Assembly: GCF_947087965.1 (NCBI RefSeq)
Contig: NZ_CAMUES010000001.1
Location: forward strand, 186,001-250,000
Origin: an uncultured Mobiluncus sp.
Lineage (GTDB): Bacteria; Actinomycetota; Actinomycetes; Actinomycetales; Actinomycetaceae
Length of the DNA stretch: 64,000 nucleotides
Direction: 5' to 3'
Shown here: in pieces, positions 45,998 to 54,075 of the stretch
Layout: each line of letters begins with the position of its first letter
How positions within the stretch are numbered: the first letter of the stretch is position 1
Made by a program: the position numbers and the translations under genes
Notes under the pieces: model-generated
What the model was told of the DNA's origin: nothing
The model's input: the letters and a program-made list of their open reading frames with translations, nothing else
Database searches by the model: none

Positions 45998-46618
45998 TTG
46001 AGTAATGCCAGTGATTCTCAACAATTAGATACCAGGACCAGGATATTGAACGCAGCTGCTGAGATGCTGCGCCAGTCCTCTCCTAGCGCACTGACTTATC
46101 GCGCACTCGGGAAAAAAGCCGTCCTGCCCCATTCCACGATTGAGTATCATTTCCCCACTCGTGACGACTTGCTGATGGAAGCGGCAAGCCTGAGCGTGGA
46201 GGTTTGGGTGGACCGAGCGCGTAAAATCCGCGACAACGCGCTACGGCTTTCTCCCCAAGAACTGCGCGACCAGCTGCCGGAGGTTTTGGTCGCCGCGGTG
46301 CTTCCGCAAACCACGGACATTCAGTACATTCGTACCTACCTGTTGCACGGGCTGGTTTTGGCTGAAAACCAGGTGATTGTGGAAAAGAGTCGCGAGGGGC
46401 GCGCGCGCTTTGACGAATATGTTGCGGATATTCTGCAGGCTGCCGAATGTTCGTGTTTGCCCGACGTCATAATTTCCGTCATTGACGGTTTGGCTTATGA
46501 AGCAGTTTCAGAGGGCGGAGAATTTCCCCAAGATGTCGTAGAAAAGCTCCGTTGTTTCCTGCTTTCCTGTCCGACTATGGCCGCATCCGCTCAGGCTTCG
46601 GCTTCGTCCCAGGCTTGA
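45998..46618 (+). CDS. TetR-family transcriptional regulator
   Basis: The 206-residue product has the TetR N-terminal helix-turn-helix: TRTRILNAAAEMLRQSSPSALTYRALGKKAVLPHSTIEYHFPTRDDLLMEAA. The recognition helix is AVLPHSTIEYHF. The C-terminal ~130 residues form the ligand-binding and dimer part and are not assignable to a known ligand. The start is a TTG with AAAGGG upstream. It lies 66 bp after pafA and its 3' end overlaps the convergent Memo-AMMECR1 gene by 28 bp. Targets could be itself, the neighbouring gene or the Pup operon; none is shown. Confidence 0.88.
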   Translation: MSNASDSQQLDTRTRILNAAAEMLRQSSPSALTYRALGKKAVLPHSTIEYHFPTRDDLLMEAASLSVEVWVDRARKIRDNALRLSPQELRDQLPEVLVAAVLPQTTDIQYIRTYLLHGLVLAENQVIVEKSREGRARFDEYVADILQAAECSCLPDVIISVIDGLAYEAVSEGGEFPQDVVEKLRCFLLSCPTMAASAQASASSQA

Positions 46619-48057
46619 ACTTGATACGTTTCGAGCTTGATTTTCGGTCCGAATTCCTCTGTGCCCAGCCCGGCTTTATACATTAGTTGCGAGATAAAGT
46701 CGTGTACATCGGGTAGCTCACTCCAGACCTGGGGCAGGAAAGTCGCCCGGTGGAAACCGCGGCGCAAAATGACCCCGTCTATACCGGGGCGCAACCGGGA
46801 CAGATAGCAGTCATTGCTTTCTCCCTCGAAACGCTCAAAAGCCTGAGGTTCAGTGAGGACTGAAACCTCAATCTTGATTTGATCGAGTTCCGAAGCTTGC
46901 ACAGGCGGGAACCGCGGGTCTTCAAAAGCGGCGGCCAAAGTGTTCGCGGCGATGTCCTCACTGAGCATTCGATGCGGGGCGAGCGAACCAATGCATCCGC
47001 GCAGCTGCCCGTGTTTTGTCAAAGTCACGAAAGAAGCCCCGATTGAACGTAGCAGCAACTGCAAAGCGCGGTCCGATTCGCTGAACTTGCTGATGGTATT
47101 CATAGAGCCGATACGATTGCCATCCTGGAACGCATCAATCAAAATTTCGCGTGCTATCTGGGGCAGCAGCGAGCCGTAACGATCCGGGATGCCGAATTCA
47201 TCCTCCGGCGGATTGTATTTCCAGAAAGCTACGGAGGAATAACCAACAACCCGCGATTTGCCTCCGGCGGTGTCCCCGGAGCTGGCGTTCATCAGCAGCT
47301 GCGGATGCCACTGTAGCCGGCGAGCCAAACGAATCAGGCCGGACCAAGCGTAAGCGCCGCAGGCTTGGCGCGAATCGAGGGGGTACTCTAACGACATGAC
47401 TTGAGACAAGGTCGTGGTGTCAAGTTTGCGCGCCTCGTCGTAGCTCAGGTAGTGGGACAGATCCGAGGACACGATAATCAAGGTATCGTCAGGATTTTCT
47501 CCCGGAATTGAAACCAGAGTTTGCAGGTTCTCGCAAACTTCCTCCGGGGTACAATCCCCAACCGCCAGGGGCACGATAGAGAAGTCTAGGTCTCGGAAAA
47601 CGGTTTGCAGGAAGGGTAGCTGGACTTCCAGGGCATGTTCCTCCACGTGGGAGGGCTCGAAAAACTCCGCGGCGGAACTATGCTCCACCAGGTATCGCTG
47701 GGCATCCTGGTCTACCGGAATTTCCCCCAAGGGAGTGGCGAAAGCGGCAGCTTCGCTCAGTGCGATACCGCGAAATCCGACACGGTGCGTGGGGCCGGCA
47801 ATGACGACACGTCGGGGACGCAAGGTCCTGACGAGCTGGTAGCCGACCGCGGCGATGAGACCGGAATAGATGTATCCGGCGTGGGGAACCTGCACAGCCA
47901 TCAGTTGCCGCAGAGGTCTGCCTTGTGAGCCTTGCGAAACATCGTCAGTGATGAGGGAGGCGGCCTTTTTCAGCAGGTCGTCAACCGTTTGTTGCAGCTC
48001 ACCTGGATCCTGGGGGTAAAAAGATCCTGCAACTGCTGGTTCACGCACGAAACTCAT
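46591..48057 (-). CDS. Fused Memo-AMMECR1 protein (AmmeMemoRadiSam system B and A)
   Basis: Memo and AMMECR1 are families conserved across all domains of life, whose bacterial members often occur with a radical SAM protein (AmmeMemoRadiSam system) of unknown reaction. The 488-residue product starts MSFVREPAVAGSFYPQDPGEL, the Memo N terminus. VPHAGYIYSGLIAA, AGPTHRVGFRGIAL, EVQLPFLQTVF and VSSDLSHYL supply the conserved His/Asp/Cys-type pocket (~1-270). Residues ~295-485 are AMMECR1: GASFVTLTKHGQLRGCIGSLAP, AAAFEDPRFPPV and PGIDGVILRRGFHRATFLPQVW. No radical SAM gene is adjacent. It converges on, and overlaps, the TetR gene. Confidence 0.92.
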   Translation of the reverse strand: MSFVREPAVAGSFYPQDPGELQQTVDDLLKKAASLITDDVSQGSQGRPLRQLMAVQVPHAGYIYSGLIAAVGYQLVRTLRPRRVVIAGPTHRVGFRGIALSEAAAFATPLGEIPVDQDAQRYLVEHSSAAEFFEPSHVEEHALEVQLPFLQTVFRDLDFSIVPLAVGDCTPEEVCENLQTLVSIPGENPDDTLIIVSSDLSHYLSYDEARKLDTTTLSQVMSLEYPLDSRQACGAYAWSGLIRLARRLQWHPQLLMNASSGDTAGGKSRVVGYSSVAFWKYNPPEDEFGIPDRYGSLLPQIAREILIDAFQDGNRIGSMNTISKFSESDRALQLLLRSIGASFVTLTKHGQLRGCIGSLAPHRMLSEDIAANTLAAAFEDPRFPPVQASELDQIKIEVSVLTEPQAFERFEGESNDCYLSRLRPGIDGVILRRGFHRATFLPQVWSELPDVHDFISQLMYKAGLGTEEFGPKIKLETYQVQAWDEAEA

Positions 48058-48115
48058 GATTCCATTATTCCCAAAAAATAGCAGTTTAGGGCCAATTCGG
48101 CCTTTTTGTTGGTAA

Positions 48116-48156
48116 GGCAAAAAAGTGGGGGCTCCGAGTAGGTAATCGGGGCCCCC
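48116..48156 (-). terminator. Terminator of the small membrane protein gene
   Basis: On the minus strand a stem GGGGGCCCCGA/TCGGAGCCCCC with one wobble (plus 48127-48156) is followed by a T-run (plus-strand A-run at 48119-48124). It lies right after the stop of the 48176-48592 gene and separates it from the Memo-AMMECR1 gene. Confidence 0.85.
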
Positions 48157-48175
48157 GGAAAGCAGCCGCAAGCGG

Positions 48176-48592
48176 TCACACGGAAGGAAGAATGCTAGCT
48201 TGAACTGCTCTGCCGATAGCCAGGGCGATACCTGGCAAAACGATAACCACCAGGAAAATAATCAGGGGCATGGTCTTGGGGTGGGATTTAATGAGGGCGA
48301 CCAAACTCAGGATGAAAGCAACCAGGTTCAGTACTCCCGCAATCCCTACGAACACCAGGAGCTGATTCCCGGCCTTGTCAGCTGCGTCCATAGCGCTGGA
48401 CAACTCGTCCAGACCCATTTGGCTAATGTCCCCACCAGTCGCGGCAGCGACCTGTTGACCCGTGATGATGTGACCGGCAAGCATGAGGATGGAAGCCACA
48501 ATGCACAGTGCCAACGCCACAAACGCCAGCGTTTTTTTCACTTCGGGCTGAGGCGCGCCAGGCGCAGCGGGCGTGAAGTTTTCAGTAGACAT
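48176..48592 (-). CDS. Small three-helix membrane protein of unknown function
   Basis: The 138-residue product has a Pro/Ala-rich cytoplasmic N terminus and three predicted transmembrane helices at ~21-43, ~77-100 and ~106-128. A polar loop (~44-75) rich in Asp, Ala and Gln lies between helices 1 and 2. No catalytic or binding motif is visible. The gene is monocistronic, between its own terminator and a 156-bp divergent gap shared with the phosphofructokinase gene. An AGGAGT-type site precedes the ATG. Confidence 0.78.
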   Translation of the reverse strand: MSTENFTPAAPGAPQPEVKKTLAFVALALCIVASILMLAGHIITGQQVAAATGGDISQMGLDELSSAMDAADKAGNQLLVFVGIAGVLNLVAFILSLVALIKSHPKTMPLIIFLVVIVLPGIALAIGRAVQASILPSV

Positions 48593-48748
48593 GGATTACT
48601 CCTTTGCTCGTTTGTTTCGTCAATTCTTTGACAGGTTACGTTCAGCTTAGGGACGCGAAAGTTCACGTTTAACACCCAAAAGGGTGAAAAATTCGAGAGA
48701 ATAAAACCGGGCCGGACGACCGGCACAGAATCGAGGGGAGAGATACCG

Positions 48749-51079
48749 ATGGGTGAATCTGCTAAGCCGGCAAAGAATGGGAAATCTAACACGAAATCGA
48801 AGGCGACACGGCCGGAACAGGACATTCGCATTGGCATTCTCACCTCGGGCGGGGATGCCCAGGGCATGAACGCGGCGGTGCGTTCCGCAGTGCGGTCTGC
48901 CATAGTTTTAGGAGCCAAGCCGTTCGCGATACGTGAAGGCTGGTTGGGTGCGGTTCAAGGCGGGTCCTGTATTCACGAACTGACCTGGGGCGACGTGTCC
49001 AATACGATTTCCAAGGGCGGTACCATCATCGGCACCGCTCGCTGCCCGGAGTTTCGGGATTGGGAAGGACGTCTGAAAGCCTGTGAGAACCTGGTTAAAA
49101 ACGGCATTGACCGGCTCATTTCCATCGGCGGCGACGGGTCGCTACGAGGAACTGAAGAACTGCGCCAGGACTGGCCGAAGCTATTGGAGCAGTTGGTGAA
49201 GGAAAAGCGCCTCAGCGCCGCCGCAGCCAAAGCCCACCCGTCCTTGTGCATTGTCGGCATCGTCGGTTCTATTGACAACGACATGGCGGGCACAGACATG
49301 ACGATTGGCACCGATTCGGCCTTGAATCGCATCTTGGCGGCTCTGGATCAACTTTCGTCCACCGCCGCCTCCCACCAGCGCACCTTCGTGGTGGAAGTCA
49401 TGGGACGAAACTGCGGCTATTTAGCTTTGATGAGCGCCGTGGCGGGCGGTTCCGATTATGTACTGATTCCCGAAAATCCCCCCGCACCCGGCTGGGAAGA
49501 CGATATGTGTACGAAGCTCAGCGAAGGGCGCAAGCACGGGCGGCGCGATTCCATTGTGGTGGTGGCGGAAGGGGCAAAGGACCAGGACGGTCAGGCCATT
49601 ACCGCCAACTATGTCGCCGAGGCTATTGAACAGCGCACGGGAGAGTCCGCTCGAGTCACCATCTTGGGACACATTCAACGCGGGGGAACGCCCTCGGTAT
49701 ATGACCGGTGGATGCCCACCCTGCTGGGGTATGCCGCGGTACAGGACGTGATTAGGGCAAAGCCGGGGGATTCGGCCAAAGTGATGGGGGTGCGCTACAA
49801 CCGGATTGCCCGGCTGGACCTGACCCAGACCGTGGCGTCGACCTCGAATGTGCACGAGCTCATTAAGGCTGGAAAATATGACCAGGCTATCGCCTCGCGG
49901 GGGACTTCCTTCACCGATATGGTAGAGATTTTCCGGGTTTTGTCCACCCCGCCCTCGCTGCTGAAACCTTTGCCTCGCAAAGCGAAAAAAGTTGCCGTGA
50001 TGCACGTGGGAGGTCTGGCTCCGGGGATGAACGTGGCGGCTCGGGCTGCGGTTCGTTTCGGACTGCAGCGTGGCCTGGAAGTCCTGGGTATCGAGGGGTC
50101 TTGGCAGGGGCTCATTGACGGCAAGGTTCGCAAACTGCTGTGGAAAGACGTGGAAGGCTGGGACTTCCGGGGTGGTGCGGAACTAGGAACCAAACGAGAG
50201 GTACCCACGATAGAACAGTTCTATGCCATCGGCCGCTCGATTGAAAACCACCATATCGATGCGCTGGTGCTGATTGGGGGCTACAACGCGTATCTGTCCG
50301 CCCAAGCTATCAGCGGGGAGCTGAAGCATTATCCGGCCCTGCAGATACCGATGGTCATTGTCCCGGCGTCTATCGACAACAACCTTCCGGGAGCCGAAAT
50401 CTCAATCGGGGCTGACACCGCGCTGAATAACGCGGTGTGGTCTATGGACTTGATGAAAGAATCGGCTGCCGCCTCAAAACGTTGCTTCATCACCGAAACT
50501 ATGGGGCGCCACTGCGGCTACCTGGCGCTGATGAGCGGAATCGCCGCCGGGGCAGAGCGAGTTTACCTTGAGGAAGAAACGATTAGCTTGGAGACGCTGG
50601 GCAAACATGCCACCGAAATGCGCGAGGCTTTCGCAAAAGGCCGTCGCCTCGCCCTGGTGGTTCGCAACGAACTGGCTGGGGGACACTATGACATGCGGTT
50701 CATGGCCAAAGTGTTCAAGCAGGAGTCTCAGGGATGCTTTGACGTTCGTACTGACGCGGTGGGGTATTTGCAGCAGGGTGGGGCTCCCTCCCCCTTCGAC
50801 CGGCTTCTCGCGGTGCGGCTGATGTGGGAAACGATGTGCCACCTCGATGCCGCCCTGGATTCCGGGCAGTGCGCCATTGAATATATCGGTGAGGAAAACG
50901 GTCAGATGGCGTACCACGACATTTCTCAGATGGAGAAACAAGTTGATTCAGAAAAGCGCCGTCCCATCAACCAATGGTGGATGGGCTTGCGGCCTCTGAT
51001 TGAAGTGATGGCCAGCTCAAATCCGCCGGTCAAGGACTTCCCCCTGCCGGTCATTGACATGAGCGGTCCGAAGTCCTAA
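48749..51079 (+). CDS. pfkA: Tandem-domain (eukaryote-like) 6-phosphofructokinase
   Basis: Phosphofructokinase phosphorylates fructose-6-phosphate at the committed step of glycolysis. The 776-residue product is two fused PFK domains. The N half has LTSGGDAQGMNAAVRS, GGDGS (127-131, Gly130 typical of ATP-dependent enzymes), catalytic GSIDNDMAGTDMTIG (Asp176) and EVMGRNCGYLALM. The C half repeats the fold: HVGGLAPGMNVAARA, PASIDNNLPGAEISIG (Asp543) and ETMGRHCGYLALMSG. Most bacterial PFKs are single domain (~320 residues). The fusion and several motif stretches resemble animal and fungal PFK, in which the C half is regulatory. pgi follows. Confidence 0.95.
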   Translation: MGESAKPAKNGKSNTKSKATRPEQDIRIGILTSGGDAQGMNAAVRSAVRSAIVLGAKPFAIREGWLGAVQGGSCIHELTWGDVSNTISKGGTIIGTARCPEFRDWEGRLKACENLVKNGIDRLISIGGDGSLRGTEELRQDWPKLLEQLVKEKRLSAAAAKAHPSLCIVGIVGSIDNDMAGTDMTIGTDSALNRILAALDQLSSTAASHQRTFVVEVMGRNCGYLALMSAVAGGSDYVLIPENPPAPGWEDDMCTKLSEGRKHGRRDSIVVVAEGAKDQDGQAITANYVAEAIEQRTGESARVTILGHIQRGGTPSVYDRWMPTLLGYAAVQDVIRAKPGDSAKVMGVRYNRIARLDLTQTVASTSNVHELIKAGKYDQAIASRGTSFTDMVEIFRVLSTPPSLLKPLPRKAKKVAVMHVGGLAPGMNVAARAAVRFGLQRGLEVLGIEGSWQGLIDGKVRKLLWKDVEGWDFRGGAELGTKREVPTIEQFYAIGRSIENHHIDALVLIGGYNAYLSAQAISGELKHYPALQIPMVIVPASIDNNLPGAEISIGADTALNNAVWSMDLMKESAAASKRCFITETMGRHCGYLALMSGIAAGAERVYLEEETISLETLGKHATEMREAFAKGRRLALVVRNELAGGHYDMRFMAKVFKQESQGCFDVRTDAVGYLQQGGAPSPFDRLLAVRLMWETMCHLDAALDSGQCAIEYIGEENGQMAYHDISQMEKQVDSEKRRPINQWWMGLRPLIEVMASSNPPVKDFPLPVIDMSGPKS

Positions 51080-51184
51080 CTTACAGCTCTTGGTTTGGAT
51101 GACCCACCACAAACCGTGAGAATAGCAACGTAATGAGCCGCGGGAACGATCCCGGGCAGACTATTGAACAGAAGGGATAACTCA

Positions 51185-52858
51185 ATGGAAACGAAAGACC
51201 CGACAACCCTGGCAGCGTGGAAAGACCTCAATGCAATGGCCGCAGGCTTCCACCTGGATTTGCGCAAAGCCTTTGCGGCCGACCACGCCAGGGCAGAAAA
51301 CCTCTCATTCTCGGCCGCGGATTTGCACGTGGATTTGTCAAAGAACCTGATTACCGGAGCCGTTTTTGAAAAACTATTGGAACTTTCCGCCCAAGCCGGG
51401 GTGCGCGACTTGAGCGAGGCCATGTTCAACGGCGAACACATCAACAACACGGAAAACCGGGCCGTGTTGCACACCGCGCTACGGGCTCCCGCTGGGACCC
51501 AGCTGGTGGTAGACGGCAAGGATGTTATCGCTCAGGTACACGAGGTCTTGGGGCGAATTTACGACTTCGCCGACTCGGTGCGTGACGGGTCTTGGGTTGG
51601 AGTCAGTTCCAAACGTATCCAGACCGTGGTTAATATCGGTATCGGCGGCTCTGACCTGGGTCCCTACATGGCATACGAGGCGTTGCGGCCTTTCGTAAAG
51701 CCCGGCCTGGAATGCCGTTTTGTGTCCAACATTGACCCCACTGACATTGCGGAAAAAACCCGCGACCTGGACCCGGAAACGACCCTGTTCATCATCGCTT
51801 CCAAGACTTTCACCACCCTGGAAACCATCACCAACGCGAAAGCCGCCCGCACCTGGCTGCTGCGCGGCCTGCAAGAACGCGGCGTCATCGACGACACCGA
51901 GGCGGCCGCGAAAGACGCTATCTCCAAGCACTTCGTGGCGGTGTCCACCGCCTTGGACAAGGTCGCGGACTTCGGCATCGACCCCCGCAACGCCTTCGGT
52001 TTTTGGAACTGGGTGGGCGGACGCTATTCCGTGGATTCCGCGGTGGGAACGTCTCTCGCGGTGGCCATCGGTCGGGAAGGCTTCGAAGAATTTTTGGCTG
52101 GTTTCCGCGCCATCGACGAGCATTTCCGCTCTACCCCGCCGGCGTCGAACGTGCCGTTACTGATGGGCTTACTGAACGTGTGGTACTCCAACTTCCTGCA
52201 CGCCCAGACCCACGCGGTGTTGCCCTATTCCCAGTATCTGCATCGTTTCCCCGCCTATCTGCAGCAGCTCACGATGGAATCCAACGGGAAACGGGTGCGT
52301 CGAGACGGCACCCTGGTCAGCTACGACACCGGCGAAGTGTTCTGGGGAGAGCCCGGCACGAACGGCCAGCATGCCTTTTACCAGCTGATTCACCAGGGAA
52401 CTCGGCTGATTCCGGTGGACTTTATCGCCTTTGCCCGTCCGACCTGGGACCTCACTGACAGCGAAACCGGGAAACGTCAGCACGAACTGTTCCTGGGTAA
52501 CTTCTTTGCCCAGAGCGCGGCGCTGGCTTTTGGGAAAACTCCCGATGAGGTGCGGGCGGAAGGCACGAAGGAAGAACTGGTGGCACACCGGACTTTCCCC
52601 GGCGACCGACCCTCTACTTCCATCATGGCTCCGGCTCTCACCCCGAAAGTGCTGGGGGAGCTCATCGCCCTGTACGAGATGATTACGCTGGTAGAAGGCA
52701 CAATCTGGGGTATTGATTCCTTCGACCAGTGGGGTGTGGAGTTGGGCAAGGCAATGGCCATTGATTTGGGTCCGGCCATCAGCGGAGACGCCGAGGCTTT
52801 GGCACAGACAGACGCTTCGACTCGGGGACTGCTGGAATATTATTTCGCTCACAAGTAA
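51185..52858 (+). CDS. pgi: Glucose-6-phosphate isomerase
   Basis: Pgi interconverts glucose-6-phosphate and fructose-6-phosphate, one step before phosphofructokinase. From the ATG eight bases after AAGGGA the product is 557 residues, normal length. Signatures include NIGIGGSDLGPYMAYEAL, FVSNIDPTDIAE, IIASKTFTTLETITNA, FWNWVGGRYSVDSAVGTSLA, ESNGKRVRRDGT and GTNGQHAFYQLIHQGT; the C terminus has FDQWGVELGKAM. A TTG at 51164 would add seven residues. It lies 105 bp after pfkA. Confidence 0.97.
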   Translation: METKDPTTLAAWKDLNAMAAGFHLDLRKAFAADHARAENLSFSAADLHVDLSKNLITGAVFEKLLELSAQAGVRDLSEAMFNGEHINNTENRAVLHTALRAPAGTQLVVDGKDVIAQVHEVLGRIYDFADSVRDGSWVGVSSKRIQTVVNIGIGGSDLGPYMAYEALRPFVKPGLECRFVSNIDPTDIAEKTRDLDPETTLFIIASKTFTTLETITNAKAARTWLLRGLQERGVIDDTEAAAKDAISKHFVAVSTALDKVADFGIDPRNAFGFWNWVGGRYSVDSAVGTSLAVAIGREGFEEFLAGFRAIDEHFRSTPPASNVPLLMGLLNVWYSNFLHAQTHAVLPYSQYLHRFPAYLQQLTMESNGKRVRRDGTLVSYDTGEVFWGEPGTNGQHAFYQLIHQGTRLIPVDFIAFARPTWDLTDSETGKRQHELFLGNFFAQSAALAFGKTPDEVRAEGTKEELVAHRTFPGDRPSTSIMAPALTPKVLGELIALYEMITLVEGTIWGIDSFDQWGVELGKAMAIDLGPAISGDAEALAQTDASTRGLLEYYFAHK

Positions 52859-52982
52859 GCAGGTGAAATTCCGCGTTTTTTCAAGGCGTTCGGTTTACCC
52901 TCAGCGTGGCTTTTTGCGCTAAAGTAATGAATGCTGACGCTCAGAGTGGAAGCGTTTAACACGATACAAAGGAGTTAAATCA

Positions 52983-53969
52983 ATGGCTAAAAGTCCTGTA
53001 AATGTTACCGTCACCGGTGCTGCTGGCAATATCGGATACTCGCTGGTATTCCGCATCGCCTCCGGCGAAATGCTCGGCCCGGATCAGCCGGTTCGTATCA
53101 AAATGTTGGAAATCACCCCGGCTCTGAAGGCTGCCGAGGGCACTGCCATGGAACTGAATGACTGCGCTTTCCCTCTGTTGGATGGTATCGACATTACCGA
53201 CGACCCCAACGTGGCGTTCTCGGGCTGTAACTTTGGCCTGTTGGTCGGTTCGATGCCGCGTAAGCAGGGCATGGAACGTGCGGATTTGATTAGCGCCAAC
53301 GGCGGTATTTTCGGTCCGCAAGGCAAGGCCATCAACGATAACGCCGCTGATGACGTGCGTATTTTGGTGGTGGGTAACCCGGCGAACACCAACGCGGTTA
53401 TTGCCGCGGCCTCCGCCCCGGATGTTCCCGCCTCGCGTTTCAACGCCATGATGCGCCTGGATCACAACCGAGCCATGAGCCAGCTGGCTGAAAAGCTCAG
53501 CGTGCCGGTGTCCACCATCAAAAAGATGATTGTGTGGGGCAACCACTCTGCTGACCAGTACCCGGACATCTCTTTCTGTGAGGTGGACGGCAAGCCGGCG
53601 TGCGGCCTGGTCGATGAGGCTTGGTTGGACGATTACTTCGTTCCGACTGTGGCCAAGCGCGGTGCGGCCATCATTGAGGCTCGCGGCAAGTCCTCCGCTG
53701 CCTCAGCGGCTGCCGCGGCTATCGATCATATGCATTCCTGGGCTTGCGGCACTCCCGCGGGCGACTGGGTCACCGCCGCTATCCCCTCAACCGGCCAGTA
53801 CGGTGTTCCCGAGGGTCTTTCCTACGGCTTCCCCGTGACCTCCGACGGTAAGGAATGGACCGTTGTGGAAGGCCTCGAACTCTCGGATAAGACCAAGGCA
53901 AAGATTAAGTTCAATGCCGACAAGGCAACCGAGGAAATTGACACCGTGAAGTCTCTGGGCATTATGTAA
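52983..53969 (+). CDS. mdh: Malate dehydrogenase
   Basis: Mdh interconverts malate and oxaloacetate with NAD(H). The 328-residue product has the Rossmann motif TGAAGNIGYSLVFRIASGEM, VGNPANTNAVIAA, and the catalytic region WGNHSADQYPD with the His proton acceptor. FNAMMRLDHNRA holds a substrate Arg. This is the cytosolic/NADP-type subgroup of MDH common in actinobacteria. AAAGGAG precedes the ATG, and a strong terminator follows. With sdhCAB it can supply a reductive path from oxaloacetate to succinate. Confidence 0.96.
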   Translation: MAKSPVNVTVTGAAGNIGYSLVFRIASGEMLGPDQPVRIKMLEITPALKAAEGTAMELNDCAFPLLDGIDITDDPNVAFSGCNFGLLVGSMPRKQGMERADLISANGGIFGPQGKAINDNAADDVRILVVGNPANTNAVIAAASAPDVPASRFNAMMRLDHNRAMSQLAEKLSVPVSTIKKMIVWGNHSADQYPDISFCEVDGKPACGLVDEAWLDDYFVPTVAKRGAAIIEARGKSSAASAAAAAIDHMHSWACGTPAGDWVTAAIPSTGQYGVPEGLSYGFPVTSDGKEWTVVEGLELSDKTKAKIKFNADKATEEIDTVKSLGIM

Positions 53970-53987
53970 ATCGTCGCCAAGATTTCT

Positions 53988-54020
53988 CAGTTTGGGAGCC
54001 AGATTCTGGCTCCCAAACTG
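53988..54020. terminator. Perfect bidirectional terminator between mdh and the GH13 gene
   Basis: CAGTTTGGGAGCCAG (53988-54002) pairs perfectly with 54006-54020 around the loop ATT, giving a 15-bp stem between convergent genes. T residues flank both sides. Confidence 0.85.
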
Positions 54021-54075
54021 GTTTAACCACAACTCAGAATACGGTGCCCCAGAAAGCCGGGGGACAAGGGGCGCG

